From assembly GCA_039545275.1 (NCBI GenBank), contig BCHS01000005.1, positions 496,001 through 560,000 on the forward strand: 64,000 bases of DNA, read 5' to 3'. The notes under the pieces are model-generated. The model was not told the origin of the DNA and did no database searches. It saw only the letters and a list, made by a program, of their open reading frames with translations. Of this stretch, positions 34,063 through 44,008 are shown in pieces (positions within the stretch are counted from its first letter, which is position 1; each line of letters opens with the position of its first letter). The translations under genes were made by a program, and so were the position numbers. The DNA comes from Pseudomicrostroma phylloplanum. Taxonomy: Eukaryota; Basidiomycota; Exobasidiomycetes; Microstromatales.

Positions 34063-35340
34063 ATGGCCGGAAAGGACTATTATAAGGTGAGTCCGCCCGA
34101 AGGCACTGAAGCGCGAGTACAATCGCACGCACTGGAGGCCGAGAAAGGTACTGACCTCTCTACATGCTCTTCCATCCTATAGATCCTCGGCGTAGACAAG
34201 GGAGCATCAGAAGATGAAATCAAAAAGGCATACAAGAAGGCAGCTCTGAAGTACCACCCAGACCGCAACAAGGACAAGGGCGAGGAGTTCAAGAAGAAGT
34301 TCCAAGAAGTTGGCGAGGCATTCGAGGTCCTCAGCGACAAGAACAAGCGCACAGTCTACGACACCTATGGCGAGGATGGTCTCAAAGGAGGCGGGGCCGG
34401 TCCATCCCCGGGTGGCGCAGGAGGGTTCCCTGGCGGTATGGGAGGCTTCCCTGGAGGAGCAGGCGGTCCATCCTTCAGCTTCTCTTCAAGTGGTGGACCT
34501 GGTGGCTTCAATCCCAGTGATCCAAATGCTATCTTCGAATCCATCTTCGGAGCAATGGGAGGTGGAGGAAAAGGCGATCCCTTTGCTGGCATGGGAGGCT
34601 TCGGAGGCATGGGCGGAGGAGGTGGATCCCGCTCCCGTGCAGGTGGTGGTATGCCAGGCATGAGTGGAATGGGAGGCATGGGCGGTATGGGTGGTATGCC
34701 CGGCTTCGGGGGCGGCATGCCGGGAGGTTTTGGTATGGGTGAAGGCGGTCCTTCCAGCCCTGGTGGATCGCCGGCTGCCAAACCAGCAGACTGGGAGAAG
34801 CCACTACCCGTAGCTCTCGAAGACCTCTACAAGGGCGCCAAAAAGAAGATGAAGATCAGCAGAAAGACAGCAAGCGGTGTCATGGAAGACAACGTCATCG
34901 AGGTGGACATCAAGCCTGGTTGGAAGCCAGGCACTAAGGTCAGGTTCGCGGGCAAAGGCAGCGAACAGCCAAGTGGACCAGCTCAAGATCTCGTCTTTGT
35001 CATCGAGCAAAAGCCCCACGCTACCTACAGACGAGAGGGAGATGACCTGCACATCACTCAGACTATCTCCTTGCTTGACGCCCTCGATCCGCCGCAGGGA
35101 GGAAGCACTAGACGCATCGGTAGCCTCGATGGCAGGACCATCAATGTACCCTTGCCAACTCCAGGACCTGGCAAAACGAGCATCGAGAATGGCAAGACGA
35201 CCAGGATAACCGGAGGGGGTATGCCGATCAGCAAGAGCGGCGGAGCTAAAAAGGGTGATCTGGTCGTGGAGTGGAAGGTGGAACTGCCCTCGCGGCTGAC
35301 GGAGCAGCAGAGGAGGAATGTCCGGACTGCACTGGCATGA
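34063..35340 (+). CDS. sis1: Class B DnaJ/Hsp40 co-chaperone, Sis1/Psi1 type
   Basis: Exon 1 is only eight codons (34063-34086, MAGKDYYK); exon 2 is 34183-35340; 393 residues. The J domain covers about 4-70 with the HPD tripeptide in [12 protein letters not shown] Gly/Phe region and then a long Gly/Met-rich stretch ([19 protein letters not shown]) follow, with no zinc-finger CxxCxGxG repeats, which sets it apart from Ydj1-type proteins and matches Sis1. The two C-terminal beta-barrel domains ([21 protein letters not shown] ... [18 protein letters not shown] ... [16 protein letters not shown]) are intact. It feeds substrates to Hsp70 and works with Hsp104 in disaggregation and prion maintenance. 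A terminal EEVD-like motif is absent, as usual. Confidence 0.93.
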
Positions 35341-36432
35341 GATGTAGATACAGAGAGACCAGGTCACAGACGAGGGCATCAATGAGTACTCCTACGGGGC
35401 GCCTCAAGTTGAGATGTGCGCATCAGAAGTTCAGAAACAAGGGGGTGGGAAAGTCACGAGGGGACATGCTTCAATCGAGGCCCATAATACCAATTCATAC
35501 CTTCATCAGTTGTAACAACGGCGTCAATTTGCCTGTGAAGTGTAGCGTACAGTCCGTCCTGGAGTCGACGCTGCCCTGAGAGACTTCTGTTCCTGATCGG
35601 ACACATCGGGAGACGCCAATGGTACCTAACATCGCCGTTCTAGGCAAGCCGAGGCAAGCCGAGGCAAGCCGGAGCATGAGGCTTTGTCGAAAAGCAAGGC
35701 TTGACATGACCACATTGGACGGTGGTTGCAGCGTCGGCGAGTCTCGGACAAGACGCTGACAGAAGCTGAAGCGCGGTACGACGCGCTCCGGCTTAAAGGC
35801 CTGTACGGCGCCTCGTCCGAAATGCAGGAGGACCACTTCGGAAGTGTCGGATGTACTTTGCCCGTGTGGTGCTTACACTGCCAAAGTGCTTCGACTCTGC
35901 ACATGCGCGTCTGGGTTTTTGCGGGGGAAGAGGAAGATTGCCGTCCAAAAGTCACACGATCCAACTCCGCCCATGCGGGAAGCACTGTGACCCTGAGCCT
36001 GATTGCCGCCTTACCTTTTGGCTAGCTAGAGATCTTCAGCTCCCGGCGCCAACTCTTGCAGCCCTCTCTGGAAGCTGCGAGCAGAGGATGCAAGGCAAAT
36101 CGCCGTGGAGCCCGAGCTAAAGCAGGGCAAGACCTTCCGTCAAGGGACCACGCCTGAAGTCTGGGGGGATGCGGGGACCCCGAAAGGCGGATCTAATACA
36201 TGCCCCATGCAATCACCACAACCTACCTGCCTCAGGCAGTAGACCGGCAGAGGGCGGTAAAGAAGCTTCAAGTCCAGAAGGAAGAGGAAAGCGAGAGACA
36301 TGAAGAAGAGGGTCATACCCCAGAGGGCTAAAGCATAAAGAGGCGGCAGGGTGCTTGGGTCCGCTCGCCCTTCCCTTCCTCCCCATCATCTCTTTCTTTT
36401 CCTCCTTCCTTCCCTACTCGTCTGGGTCCACA
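35341..36432. other. 1.1-kb intergenic region upstream of the Dal5-like transporter
   Basis: Between two genes on the plus strand. It contains three tandem GAGGCAAGCC-like units near 35641-35672 and a perfect odd palindrome CGGGGACCCCG at 36172-36182. Frames here are short and show no domain. No RNA gene recognised. Confidence 0.45.
36172..36182. promoter_or_regulatory. Palindrome CGG-N5-CCG, possible Zn2Cys6 factor site
   Basis: CGGGGACCCCG lies about 250 bp before the start codon of the Dal5-like transporter. CGG triplets in inverted orientation with a fixed spacer are the usual binding pattern of fungal Zn(II)2Cys6 activators. The spacer here is five. This is a sequence match only. Confidence 0.25.
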
Positions 36433-38060
36433 ATGTCGTACCCTTACAACGACGACGACAAGTCCTACAGCCAGCAAAAGGCCGGAGGCACCCTGACTTC
36501 GACCGCGGATGGTGTGCCCGCACTGCCCTCGGGCAAGGCGGCCATGACGGCCGAGGACCGCAAGCGCATCGAAAAGAGTCTGAAGAGGAAGCTGGACTTT
36601 GGCATGATGCCCCTCATCATCCTCATCTACATTCTCAACTACCTCGATCGTCAGGTGAGTTACGGTTTGACGCGTGGGGGAGGGGCCCGCTGCATTCATG
36701 GACGCTGAACCCTCTCTATTTGCCTCTGTGCTCACAGTCCATCTCGCAAGCCCGTCTGTCCTCCTTCATCACTGATCTCAGCTTGGATGATCGACAATAT
36801 CAGAACGCCGTCGCTTTGCTCTTCCCCCTCTACATCGCCATGCAAGTGCCATCTAACATGATGCTGGCTTGGTGTGGTAAGCCCTCCCTCTACCTCGGTA
36901 CCTTCGTCTGCCTCTGGGGCGTCGTCTCTGCCTGCACCGCCGCTTGTCAAAATTACGGTCAACTCGTCACTGTACGAGTGCTCTTGGGAGGTATCGAAGC
37001 TCCGTTCTTCCCAGGCGCTCTATTCCTTCTCTCCAAGTGGTACACGCGTCGTGAATTGTCTACCCGTATGGGGCTGCTCTACGCTGGATCTATCATCAGC
37101 AACGCCTTTGCTGGATTGATCGCCGCTCCAGTGCTCCGCGACATGGAGGGTGTGCGTGGTCTTGCTGCCTGGAGGTGGCTCTTTATCATTGAGGGCGCCA
37201 TCACCGTCTTCGTCGGCTTCTGCGTCATGTATCTGCTGCCGGACTTCCCCCACAACACCACCCGCTTCTACTCTGAGGAGGAGAAGGCCGTCGCCGTCCA
37301 GCGTCTTGCCGAGGACGCTGGTGAAAGTGACATTGAAGGAGAGAATGGCGGAGCTTGGAGGGGCTTTGTCCTCTGTGTCATGGACCCCAAGGTCTGGATC
37401 CTCACCTTTATGCTCTTCGCGTCTGTCCTCGGTCTCAGCTTCAATGCCTTTTTCCCCACCATTGTCAAGACTCTCGGCTACGACAGGATCACCACACTCT
37501 TCCTCACCGTGCCCATCTGGTTCTGGGCCTTCGTCTGCGTCTATCTCAATGCTCTACACGCCGACAAGACGGGGGAGCGATTCTACCACATCTCCATTCC
37601 CCTCGGAACTGGTATCGTCGCCTTTATCATTGGCGCTGCCACCAACAATATCCCCGCTCGCTTCTTCGCGATGTTTTTCATGAGCTCGTCCTACTGTGGC
37701 TACGTGATTGTCCTCTCGTGGATGTCCAACTCCATCCCCAGACCTGCCTACAAGCGAGCCGTCGCCCTGGCCATGATCAACTGCATTGCCAACACGGGCA
37801 ATCTGGCCGGCGCTTACATCTTCCCTTCCAAGTGGGGCTCTTCCTACTGGCAGTCCTTCACCATCTGCGCCACGATGTTCCTCGCGACCATTGTTCTCGC
37901 CTTTGTGCTGCGCCTCATGCTTATCCGCGAGAACAAGAAGCTGGACAGGGAGTTTGGTGAGGTTGAGATCAGGCCTAAGATTGTCAGTGATGACGAGGCG
38001 GTTGAGTCTCCCGAAGAGAGGGTTCTGCGCGCCAGGAAAAACTTCAGGTACCTCATCTAG
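36433..38060 (+). CDS. MFS anion:cation symporter, Dal5/Tna1-like
   Basis: Exons 36433-36654 and 36738-38060, phase 0, 514 residues. Family marks: KLDFGMMPLIILIYILNYLDRQ (helix 1 with NYLDR), SLDDRQYQNAVALLFPLYIAMQVPSNMML (helix 2), RVLLGGIEAPFFPGALFLLSKWYTRREL (helix 4-5), and AAWRWLFIIEGAITVFVG (helix 6). These define the fungal ACS group whose members import allantoate, nicotinate, biotin or other organic anions at the plasma membrane. The substrate cannot be read from sequence. The start is MSYPYNDDDKSYSQQ, the ATG after GTCCACA. It is convergent with the mechanosensitive channel gene. Confidence 0.88.
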
Positions 38061-38427
38061 GCGCCTGTCATCTTGTCTTCCGGGTCTCATCAATTCTGTG
38101 TCACGCCATTCATTTGTGGAAATATCAATCTGATTCATTGTGCACGTCATTCTTGTCACTTCTTTTGATGGCTGAGAGAGAGCAGTGTGAAGCAGTGCGG
38201 GGGGAAGCAAGGAGGAGCCAGCTCCACCTGATGAACTTTCTTTGGAAGGCAGCGTTCTGATGTTCGGGGCGCAAGATTCGGACTGACTGCGGGAAGATAC
38301 ATGTCATGCGGTACAAGCGTGGGCAGGGAAAGTCGTGAAGCCCGCCAGGGGCTGTAAAGAGGAAAGGAGAGGCCGGAGAAGGGAGCGCAAAGAAAACCCA
38401 TCGCTATGCGGCTATCGCTACGCGGCC
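38061..38427. other. Convergent intergenic region, Dal5-like and Msy-like genes
   Basis: 366 bp between two stops; only 3' UTRs are expected. Nothing else recognised. Confidence 0.4.
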
Positions 38428-41022
38428 TTAGCTCGTGGCGGTAGCCGGCTTATTCAAGCCGAATTGGGCGCCCACACCACCGACGCCCATTGCTCGTGGG
38501 TTGAACTCAACAGGTCCTCCAGAGGCTTGACCAGCAGCACCACTCTTCTGAGCACCGGGGAATCCGGAGGGTCCGCGGCCGCCGCCAGAATGGTCGTTGG
38601 CGCGCAAGCCAGCGTTACTGCGCGGGTGGTACGACACCGGTTGAGGAGGCAGAGTGTAGCCGATGCTGAGCTCCTCGGCAATCTCCTTGACTCGCCTCAT
38701 CAACTTGGTCCTTCGAGTCCATCGCTCGCCCCAGTTCTGGAAGTTGGTCTTGTGCTCCATGGCGATGACCATCTCGACGGCATTCTGGTTGGTGATTGTG
38801 TTGTAGTTGACTTCCAGTCCTCCGCCCCACTCTCGGTCGTTCTCCTGGACCCAGGCTCGCAGTCGTCGCCTGAACTCGTCGATGGTCTGAAGAGCGGTGT
38901 CGAAGCTCATCTGGATGTTAGTCGTCTCCCACTGTCTGGGCGATCGCCTTGCATTATGGATGTAGAGCGTCGAGAGGAGAGAATTGGGAGCAACGATGTA
39001 CTGATTGGTGGTATCGACGAACGTCGTAGAGAGCAGGCCGAACTCCTTGACGAACATCCACTGATCGCTGATGCAGACGAGGTCTCCAGTGTCAATCGGA
39101 TGAGTCGCAAAGACAAAGATGAGAGACTCAAAGACGTTCTTGGCCGAATTTCCGAAGACGAAGGAGAAAGCCACCACGATGGTGCTGACCGGGACCAGGT
39201 TCGAAACCGTTTCTTCCGGAGAGAAGATAAGGAGCCAGATGAAGACGACGAGGATCAGACACAGGAAGAGAAGCACGTTGTCGAGTTTCTGAATGGCAGA
39301 GCTCATATCCTTGAGACTAGTCGCCAGCGCCCTGCGCTCGCGATACAATCTTTGGACTGCTTCTCGCATCTCAGACTTGGAGATGTCACCGTTTTTGTCC
39401 TTGTCGAAGATGGCAAAGGCTTCCCGAGCCTCCGCTTCCGTCTTGAAGTAGGGAATAAAGTCCTCGGCAGTGAGGGTCTTGCGATGGTGACCAATGTTGA
39501 TGAAGAGCTGCCGAGCGAGCTTGCGGGCGCTTTGCTGGTTGCCATATATGTCCTGCTTGTACAGCTTGGAGTCTTTGAGCGCAGCTGTAGCCAGAGCCTC
39601 TTGCAGCTGGTTGGCGAAATTGGCTTTGCGATCAGGTCTGCCAGCCGATCGGAGACGATCCTCAGACTGGCCGCGGTGATGCTGTCCGAGGCCTTGCTGA
39701 GCGCCAAAAGACTTCTCAGAGGGCGGTACTGCAGGCGAAACACCACCGTCACCACCACTGCCAGCAGAGAGGTAATCACCAGCAGGTGCACTGCGAGCCC
39801 CTCGGCCTCCGAATCCCCCACCGAGGGCATTGGGACCTGGGCTGGGCGGGCGTGAGCCTTGGCCAAGTCGACCCCACGCAGATCCAGTCTGACGTCTGGC
39901 TGCCTTAGTGAGGGACGCATGGAGGTACTTGCTGTCTCTGAGCTTGTCTAGGCTCTTTAAAGCCTTCTGATTCTCTTCTAGGCGATCTTTGATACTGATC
40001 TTATGGAAATTGACACCCACGACGTGCAGCGCTACCTTCTCAACAGCGAGGATGATGGCTGTTGCAAACAGAGCCTTGAGAGTATCGAGGATGTAGATCC
40101 AATAATTCGGTCGTGTAGTCCAGATTGCAGACAGAATCGAGCCTAGGGAGATCCAGGCCCAAGCAACACACAGGATGAGCTTGAAGTACACGAGTGTAGT
40201 CATCGCAACCTCCAGCCAGGTCTTGAAGACCTCGGGGCATCGACCGTAGAATGCAATTGCCAAGCGCAAGAGCAAGGGAGGGAGCCAATCGAGGATGATA
40301 AGTGTTCCAGCGGAGGAGGCGCAGACGATCGACAACCAGATTGACCAGGTCTGTACGTGCGGGCGAGCATTGTTGCTCTTGTCGATGGCGAAGAGAACGA
40401 CGAACAGAGGCACAAGGGCCAGCACCGAGAGGAGAGCACCAATGAGGAAGATCCGTACGGGTCGGGCAAGACGCATACAGAAGAGGTAGACTCGACGACC
40501 TCGCTTGGCGCGCATCATCTTCCGATGGCCAGTCCGCCCGTCTGTCTCCCTCTCCTCGTCGTCATCGTCCGAAACATCCCAGTCGAAGTCATCGGTATCA
40601 TCTTCGGCGGAAGAGGCTGCGATAGACGACGATCGTGAATGAGACTCCTGTCGAGTCTGGCTCCTGCCTCGCTTTCCTTCATCGGCAAAATGAGGGTGAG
40701 GTGCTTGCAGTATGGCTGGGTCGTCACTGTTATAGCCACCGTCGCTGCGAATGCCATGGTAGCCTTTGATGTCCCGAGGGCGAGATGTGTTTAGGTATGG
40801 AGCTGCCGAGCTCGACCCGTACGAGTCATCGCCGTGAACGTCTGGCTGGTCGCCTGGCTCAACGCCTTCGTAGTAATGAGGATTGGAGAAGCTATGGTCG
40901 TGAACGTAATGAGCAGGGGGCCTGACGGGCAGATCAGATCTGTCTGATCCTGCGTCACTGATCTGACGCTGTTGTTGAGGTCGTAAAGAGGCCAGAGGGA
41001 TGCTGGAAAGATCGGAGGACAT
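38428..41022 (-). CDS. MscS-type mechanosensitive channel with EF-hand, Msy1/Msy2-like
   Basis: Single exon, 864 residues from the ATG at MSSDLSSIPLASL; the open frame extends 36 codons further up but begins with TTG. After an acidic/Ser-rich N terminus come hydrophobic segments (VRIFLIGALLSVLALVPLFVVLFA, WLSIVCASSAGTLIILDWLPPLLLRLAIAFYG, LVYFKLILCVAWAWISLGSIL). An EF-hand near residue 540 has the loop DKDKNGDISKSE. The MscS pore region follows (DNVLLFLCLILVVFIWLLIF, VPVSTIVVAFSFVFGNSAKNVFESLIFVFATHPIDTGDLV). EF-hand MscS channels Msy1 and Msy2 of fission yeast sit in ER membranes and control calcium and volume under hypo-osmotic shock; that role is inferred here. It is divergent from the fmp25-like gene. 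Confidence 0.9.
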   Translation of the reverse strand: MSSDLSSIPLASLRPQQQRQISDAGSDRSDLPVRPPAHYVHDHSFSNPHYYEGVEPGDQPDVHGDDSYGSSSAAPYLNTSRPRDIKGYHGIRSDGGYNSDDPAILQAPHPHFADEGKRGRSQTRQESHSRSSSIAASSAEDDTDDFDWDVSDDDDEERETDGRTGHRKMMRAKRGRRVYLFCMRLARPVRIFLIGALLSVLALVPLFVVLFAIDKSNNARPHVQTWSIWLSIVCASSAGTLIILDWLPPLLLRLAIAFYGRCPEVFKTWLEVAMTTLVYFKLILCVAWAWISLGSILSAIWTTRPNYWIYILDTLKALFATAIILAVEKVALHVVGVNFHKISIKDRLEENQKALKSLDKLRDSKYLHASLTKAARRQTGSAWGRLGQGSRPPSPGPNALGGGFGGRGARSAPAGDYLSAGSGGDGGVSPAVPPSEKSFGAQQGLGQHHRGQSEDRLRSAGRPDRKANFANQLQEALATAALKDSKLYKQDIYGNQQSARKLARQLFINIGHHRKTLTAEDFIPYFKTEAEAREAFAIFDKDKNGDISKSEMREAVQRLYRERRALATSLKDMSSAIQKLDNVLLFLCLILVVFIWLLIFSPEETVSNLVPVSTIVVAFSFVFGNSAKNVFESLIFVFATHPIDTGDLVCISDQWMFVKEFGLLSTTFVDTTNQYIVAPNSLLSTLYIHNARRSPRQWETTNIQMSFDTALQTIDEFRRRLRAWVQENDREWGGGLEVNYNTITNQNAVEMVIAMEHKTNFQNWGERWTRRTKLMRRVKEIAEELSIGYTLPPQPVSYHPRSNAGLRANDHSGGGRGPSGFPGAQKSGAAGQASGGPVEFNPRAMGVGGVGAQFGLNKPATATS

Positions 41023-41459
41023 GCTGGGAAACGATAAGGAGCGCGTCGAGTCTATTGGAACAAATGGCAGGTAATCTTGGCCTGGACAAGCATCAGCAGA
41101 GTGCAACTGTGCTGGCCTTGATATTCCCAAGGCTACGGAGTAGAGGAATTGAGGGTGTCGACGAGTGAATGAAGGAAGGATTCGCGCAGCTCAGGAGGAT
41201 GAGGGGTCGATGTATGCCTCTTGATCCTTTTGAGCTGTCGCTCTTGGCAAAGGGTCAAATTTGGCGGGTTGTCGGGTTGCCGAGGCCTATCTCCCGCCGT
41301 TCCGATACAATCTGAGCTGCTTCCGTTCCCGCTCCACACGCACAAGTCGCTGACAAAGGCACAGATAGGCTCCTACCGCCATTCCTTCCTACTAGACTAC
41401 GATCTCCACAGCTTCTGCCCGCTTCGCTCCCCTTCCCGCCCCGAGAAGCAGATTGCATC
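41023..41459. other. Divergent promoter between Msy-like and Fmp25-like genes
   Basis: 437 bp between starts, pyrimidine-rich toward the fmp25-like gene. No regulatory motif called. Confidence 0.4.
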
Positions 41460-43604
41460 ATGATAGCACGCCAGGTCAGACCGAATGCTACCTCATTCGG
41501 AAGGGTAACTTCGACCCCTCAACGTCAAGCTGTCGCTCGTCACCTGCGTCAGACACGAGCTTTCGCCAGCCGGCCGCCTCCATCCTCTTCTGCTCGATCG
41601 ATCCCAGTTGGTACATCTGCTGCTGTCGTCACTGCCATTCTCGCTTCTGCCTTGGTGTACAAGTCACAGATCCACAATGATGCAGCTCCCCTCTCTGACG
41701 GTCCCAACCCGGTTGCTGACATGGTCACGCCCACTACTATCAGCCAGCAAGATCAGATGAGAGCTCGGGCTAGTCAGCAGGGTGTCTATACTTGGGGTAG
41801 CAACCGATACAACGTCGTTGCTCCTGACTCTCCGGCGACAACGCTCGTCAAGACTCCCAGGTCGATCCCATTCTTTGCGGGCATGGCTCTCCGCGACGTT
41901 GTACTCGAGGAGAAACATGCCATTGCTGTAGACGCTCACGGAGACGTTCTTCAATGGGGACTCGGCTTCTTTGACGCTACCTCGCGGGCGTTGACCGAGA
42001 ACATCGAAGAGGCGCCCCTTGGCAGACGTCGTGAGAAGGAGCGGGCGAATGAGCTCTTCCCCAAGGGGAGCGAGGCCGTCCGCCCGCGTGACCCCATCAA
42101 GACCCTGGTAGGCAAGGACATCATTCAGGTTGCAGCAAACGACAACAAAGTATATGCGCTCAGTCGTAAAGGAGACGTGTATGTCTTCTCTGCCTCTCAT
42201 CAGGCCCAGAAGCCTCGTAGCTCCAAGGGAAGCTGGAGTGCCAACCCATTGTCACTCTTCGGGACGCTCTCTCATCCTGAGATCGATCACGAGAAGATTT
42301 CTTTTGCCCCTTCGGTATCGCTCGCTCGTGGAGATCGCCTAACCCAGATCGCTGCTGGTTCCTCGCATCTGATAGCTCTATCTACAAAGGGCAGAACATT
42401 CTCTCTCCCCATTGATTCCAATGGCAATGCCTATGGCCAGCTCGGATCTCGCAAGGTCATACTGAATGCTCCCGCTACGCAGGGCAGCAAGGCTTCAAAG
42501 GTGGATGCCATCCTTGAGCCTCGCATCTTGGGCCAGTCGTCAGCAATGAACCTGCCGGCGAATGCTGTCACCTTGCCCTCCTGGGCACTTCCTCCGGGCA
42601 GGGAGGCTCTGGCAGCCAAGTCTCAGTCAAAAAGCAAGGTTAGCACTCCGGCGCCAGCCGCCGCCCCTGAATACCTCTCCGAACCTGGAGATTCGATCCG
42701 ATTCTGTACCACGCTCTCTGAGATCCCGTCTTTGCGCCAAGTGGCCATCGCTGACATCGCCGTCGGCAACGAACACAACCTAGCTCGGACACACGATGGC
42801 AGAGTGGTGGCATGGGGTCGTCATACGCATGGTCAGCTCGGCCTCGGAGCCAACATGTCCATCGAATGCGTTCCGGTTCCTAGTGAAGTTGTCCTAGCCA
42901 AGGCCTTTTCTGGATCTTCTAGGGATGTGAAGTGCACCGGCATCGCTGCTGGTGGCGACAATTCCTTCTTCGTCACCGAGAGGCGCGAAGAGGGCAGGTT
43001 AGGTACGGGCAAGAGTATCGATGTCCTCGCTTCGGGCAAGGGTCAATGGGGTACTCTCGGAAACGCCATGTGGAGTCAGGTCAAGCCTGATCCCAGCAGG
43101 GTCAAGACTGTCAGCGGTCTCATGGAGTACTCGGAGCGCACCAACCTCACACATCCCGTGCCCATCAAGTCTATTGCTGTGGGCAGACCCGGGCACGTGG
43201 CGCTAGTGTTGGACACGGTGGAGACAGAAGGCCATGCCGCGTTTGGTCGGGATGTGATGGTCTTTGGGCACAATGCAGCCTATCAGCTCGGCACGGGCAA
43301 GCGGTCGAATCTTGCGGTCCCGCAACATCTCCACCCTCTGCCACCCCCCACACCCACTGCTGGTGCCCCGGCTCCTGACACTATCCTTGTCAGCACCAAG
43401 TTGGCAGAAGCCGACATCAACAGTGGGGCACTGACACATATGCCCCACAACCGCCTGCAATTGGCATCGGAGACGAAGAACGATACAAGGGGCGCGCCGG
43501 GCGAGACAGGGAAGACGGGCAAGGCCAAGAAGGGTGTTATGGTGGAGGAGATGATTACTGCTGGGACTGTCAGCATGGCTGTGTGGTGGAAGTGTGAACC
43601 ATGA
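41460..43604 (+). CDS. Mitochondrial RCC1-repeat protein, Fmp25-like
   Basis: Single exon, 714 residues. The N terminus is basic and Ser/Arg-rich (mitochondrial targeting type, RHLRQTRAFASRPP) followed by a single hydrophobic segment (AAVVTAILASALVY). RCC1-like blades follow: GVYTWGSNRYNVVAPD, HAIAVDAHGDVLQWGLGFF, IIQVAANDNKVYALSRKGDVYVF, LTQIAAGSSHLIALSTKGRTFSLP, NEHNLARTHDGRVVAWGRHTHGQLGLG and DVMVFGHNAAYQLGTGKRSNL. This combination matches Fmp25, an inner-membrane protein needed for assembly of respiratory complex III in budding yeast. The blades are irregular with long inserts. The gene lies between a channel and PCNA with no functional link visible. Confidence 0.82.
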   Translation: MIARQVRPNATSFGRVTSTPQRQAVARHLRQTRAFASRPPPSSSARSIPVGTSAAVVTAILASALVYKSQIHNDAAPLSDGPNPVADMVTPTTISQQDQMRARASQQGVYTWGSNRYNVVAPDSPATTLVKTPRSIPFFAGMALRDVVLEEKHAIAVDAHGDVLQWGLGFFDATSRALTENIEEAPLGRRREKERANELFPKGSEAVRPRDPIKTLVGKDIIQVAANDNKVYALSRKGDVYVFSASHQAQKPRSSKGSWSANPLSLFGTLSHPEIDHEKISFAPSVSLARGDRLTQIAAGSSHLIALSTKGRTFSLPIDSNGNAYGQLGSRKVILNAPATQGSKASKVDAILEPRILGQSSAMNLPANAVTLPSWALPPGREALAAKSQSKSKVSTPAPAAAPEYLSEPGDSIRFCTTLSEIPSLRQVAIADIAVGNEHNLARTHDGRVVAWGRHTHGQLGLGANMSIECVPVPSEVVLAKAFSGSSRDVKCTGIAAGGDNSFFVTERREEGRLGTGKSIDVLASGKGQWGTLGNAMWSQVKPDPSRVKTVSGLMEYSERTNLTHPVPIKSIAVGRPGHVALVLDTVETEGHAAFGRDVMVFGHNAAYQLGTGKRSNLAVPQHLHPLPPPTPTAGAPAPDTILVSTKLAEADINSGALTHMPHNRLQLASETKNDTRGAPGETGKTGKAKKGVMVEEMITAGTVSMAVWWKCEP

Positions 43605-44008
43605 GGCTGCTCATTGAGTACGCAATGTATCGCTACAAATAAATGCATCCCCACCCCTCACTCCCCTCGTGTCTTTTGCGTCACTGTTCCGCCTCTCGTT
43701 GCCGTCCGACGCTTCTGCAACGTCGCCCGTCGCGTCGCCCTTTTGTCAGTCCGGCGCGAGACACGCCACTTTGGAAGTGGGCGCAGAGAGACGCGCAGCG
43801 CACTGGAATCGCCTCTGGCGTCCTTCCCGCGTGGCGCGTGGACGAGTAGACTAAGTGAGTGTACTTTCCAGCTTACACCCTTCGGCCTCTACGTACCCAA
43901 CCAACCATTCCACCCTACCCCCCCTCGTCTCGCCCTTCTTCTGCCAGATCCCTAGACTTACTTGACCTGCACTTGAATCCTCACAACCCTCAAACTTGAT
44001 CGCCCGTC
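43605..44008. other. Intergenic, PCNA promoter
   Basis: About 400 bp. It includes several ACGCG-type words (for example GACGCGCAGCGC near 43791). ACGCGT-like MCB sites drive replication genes in yeasts, but no perfect ACGCGT is present, so I only note it. Confidence 0.35.
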
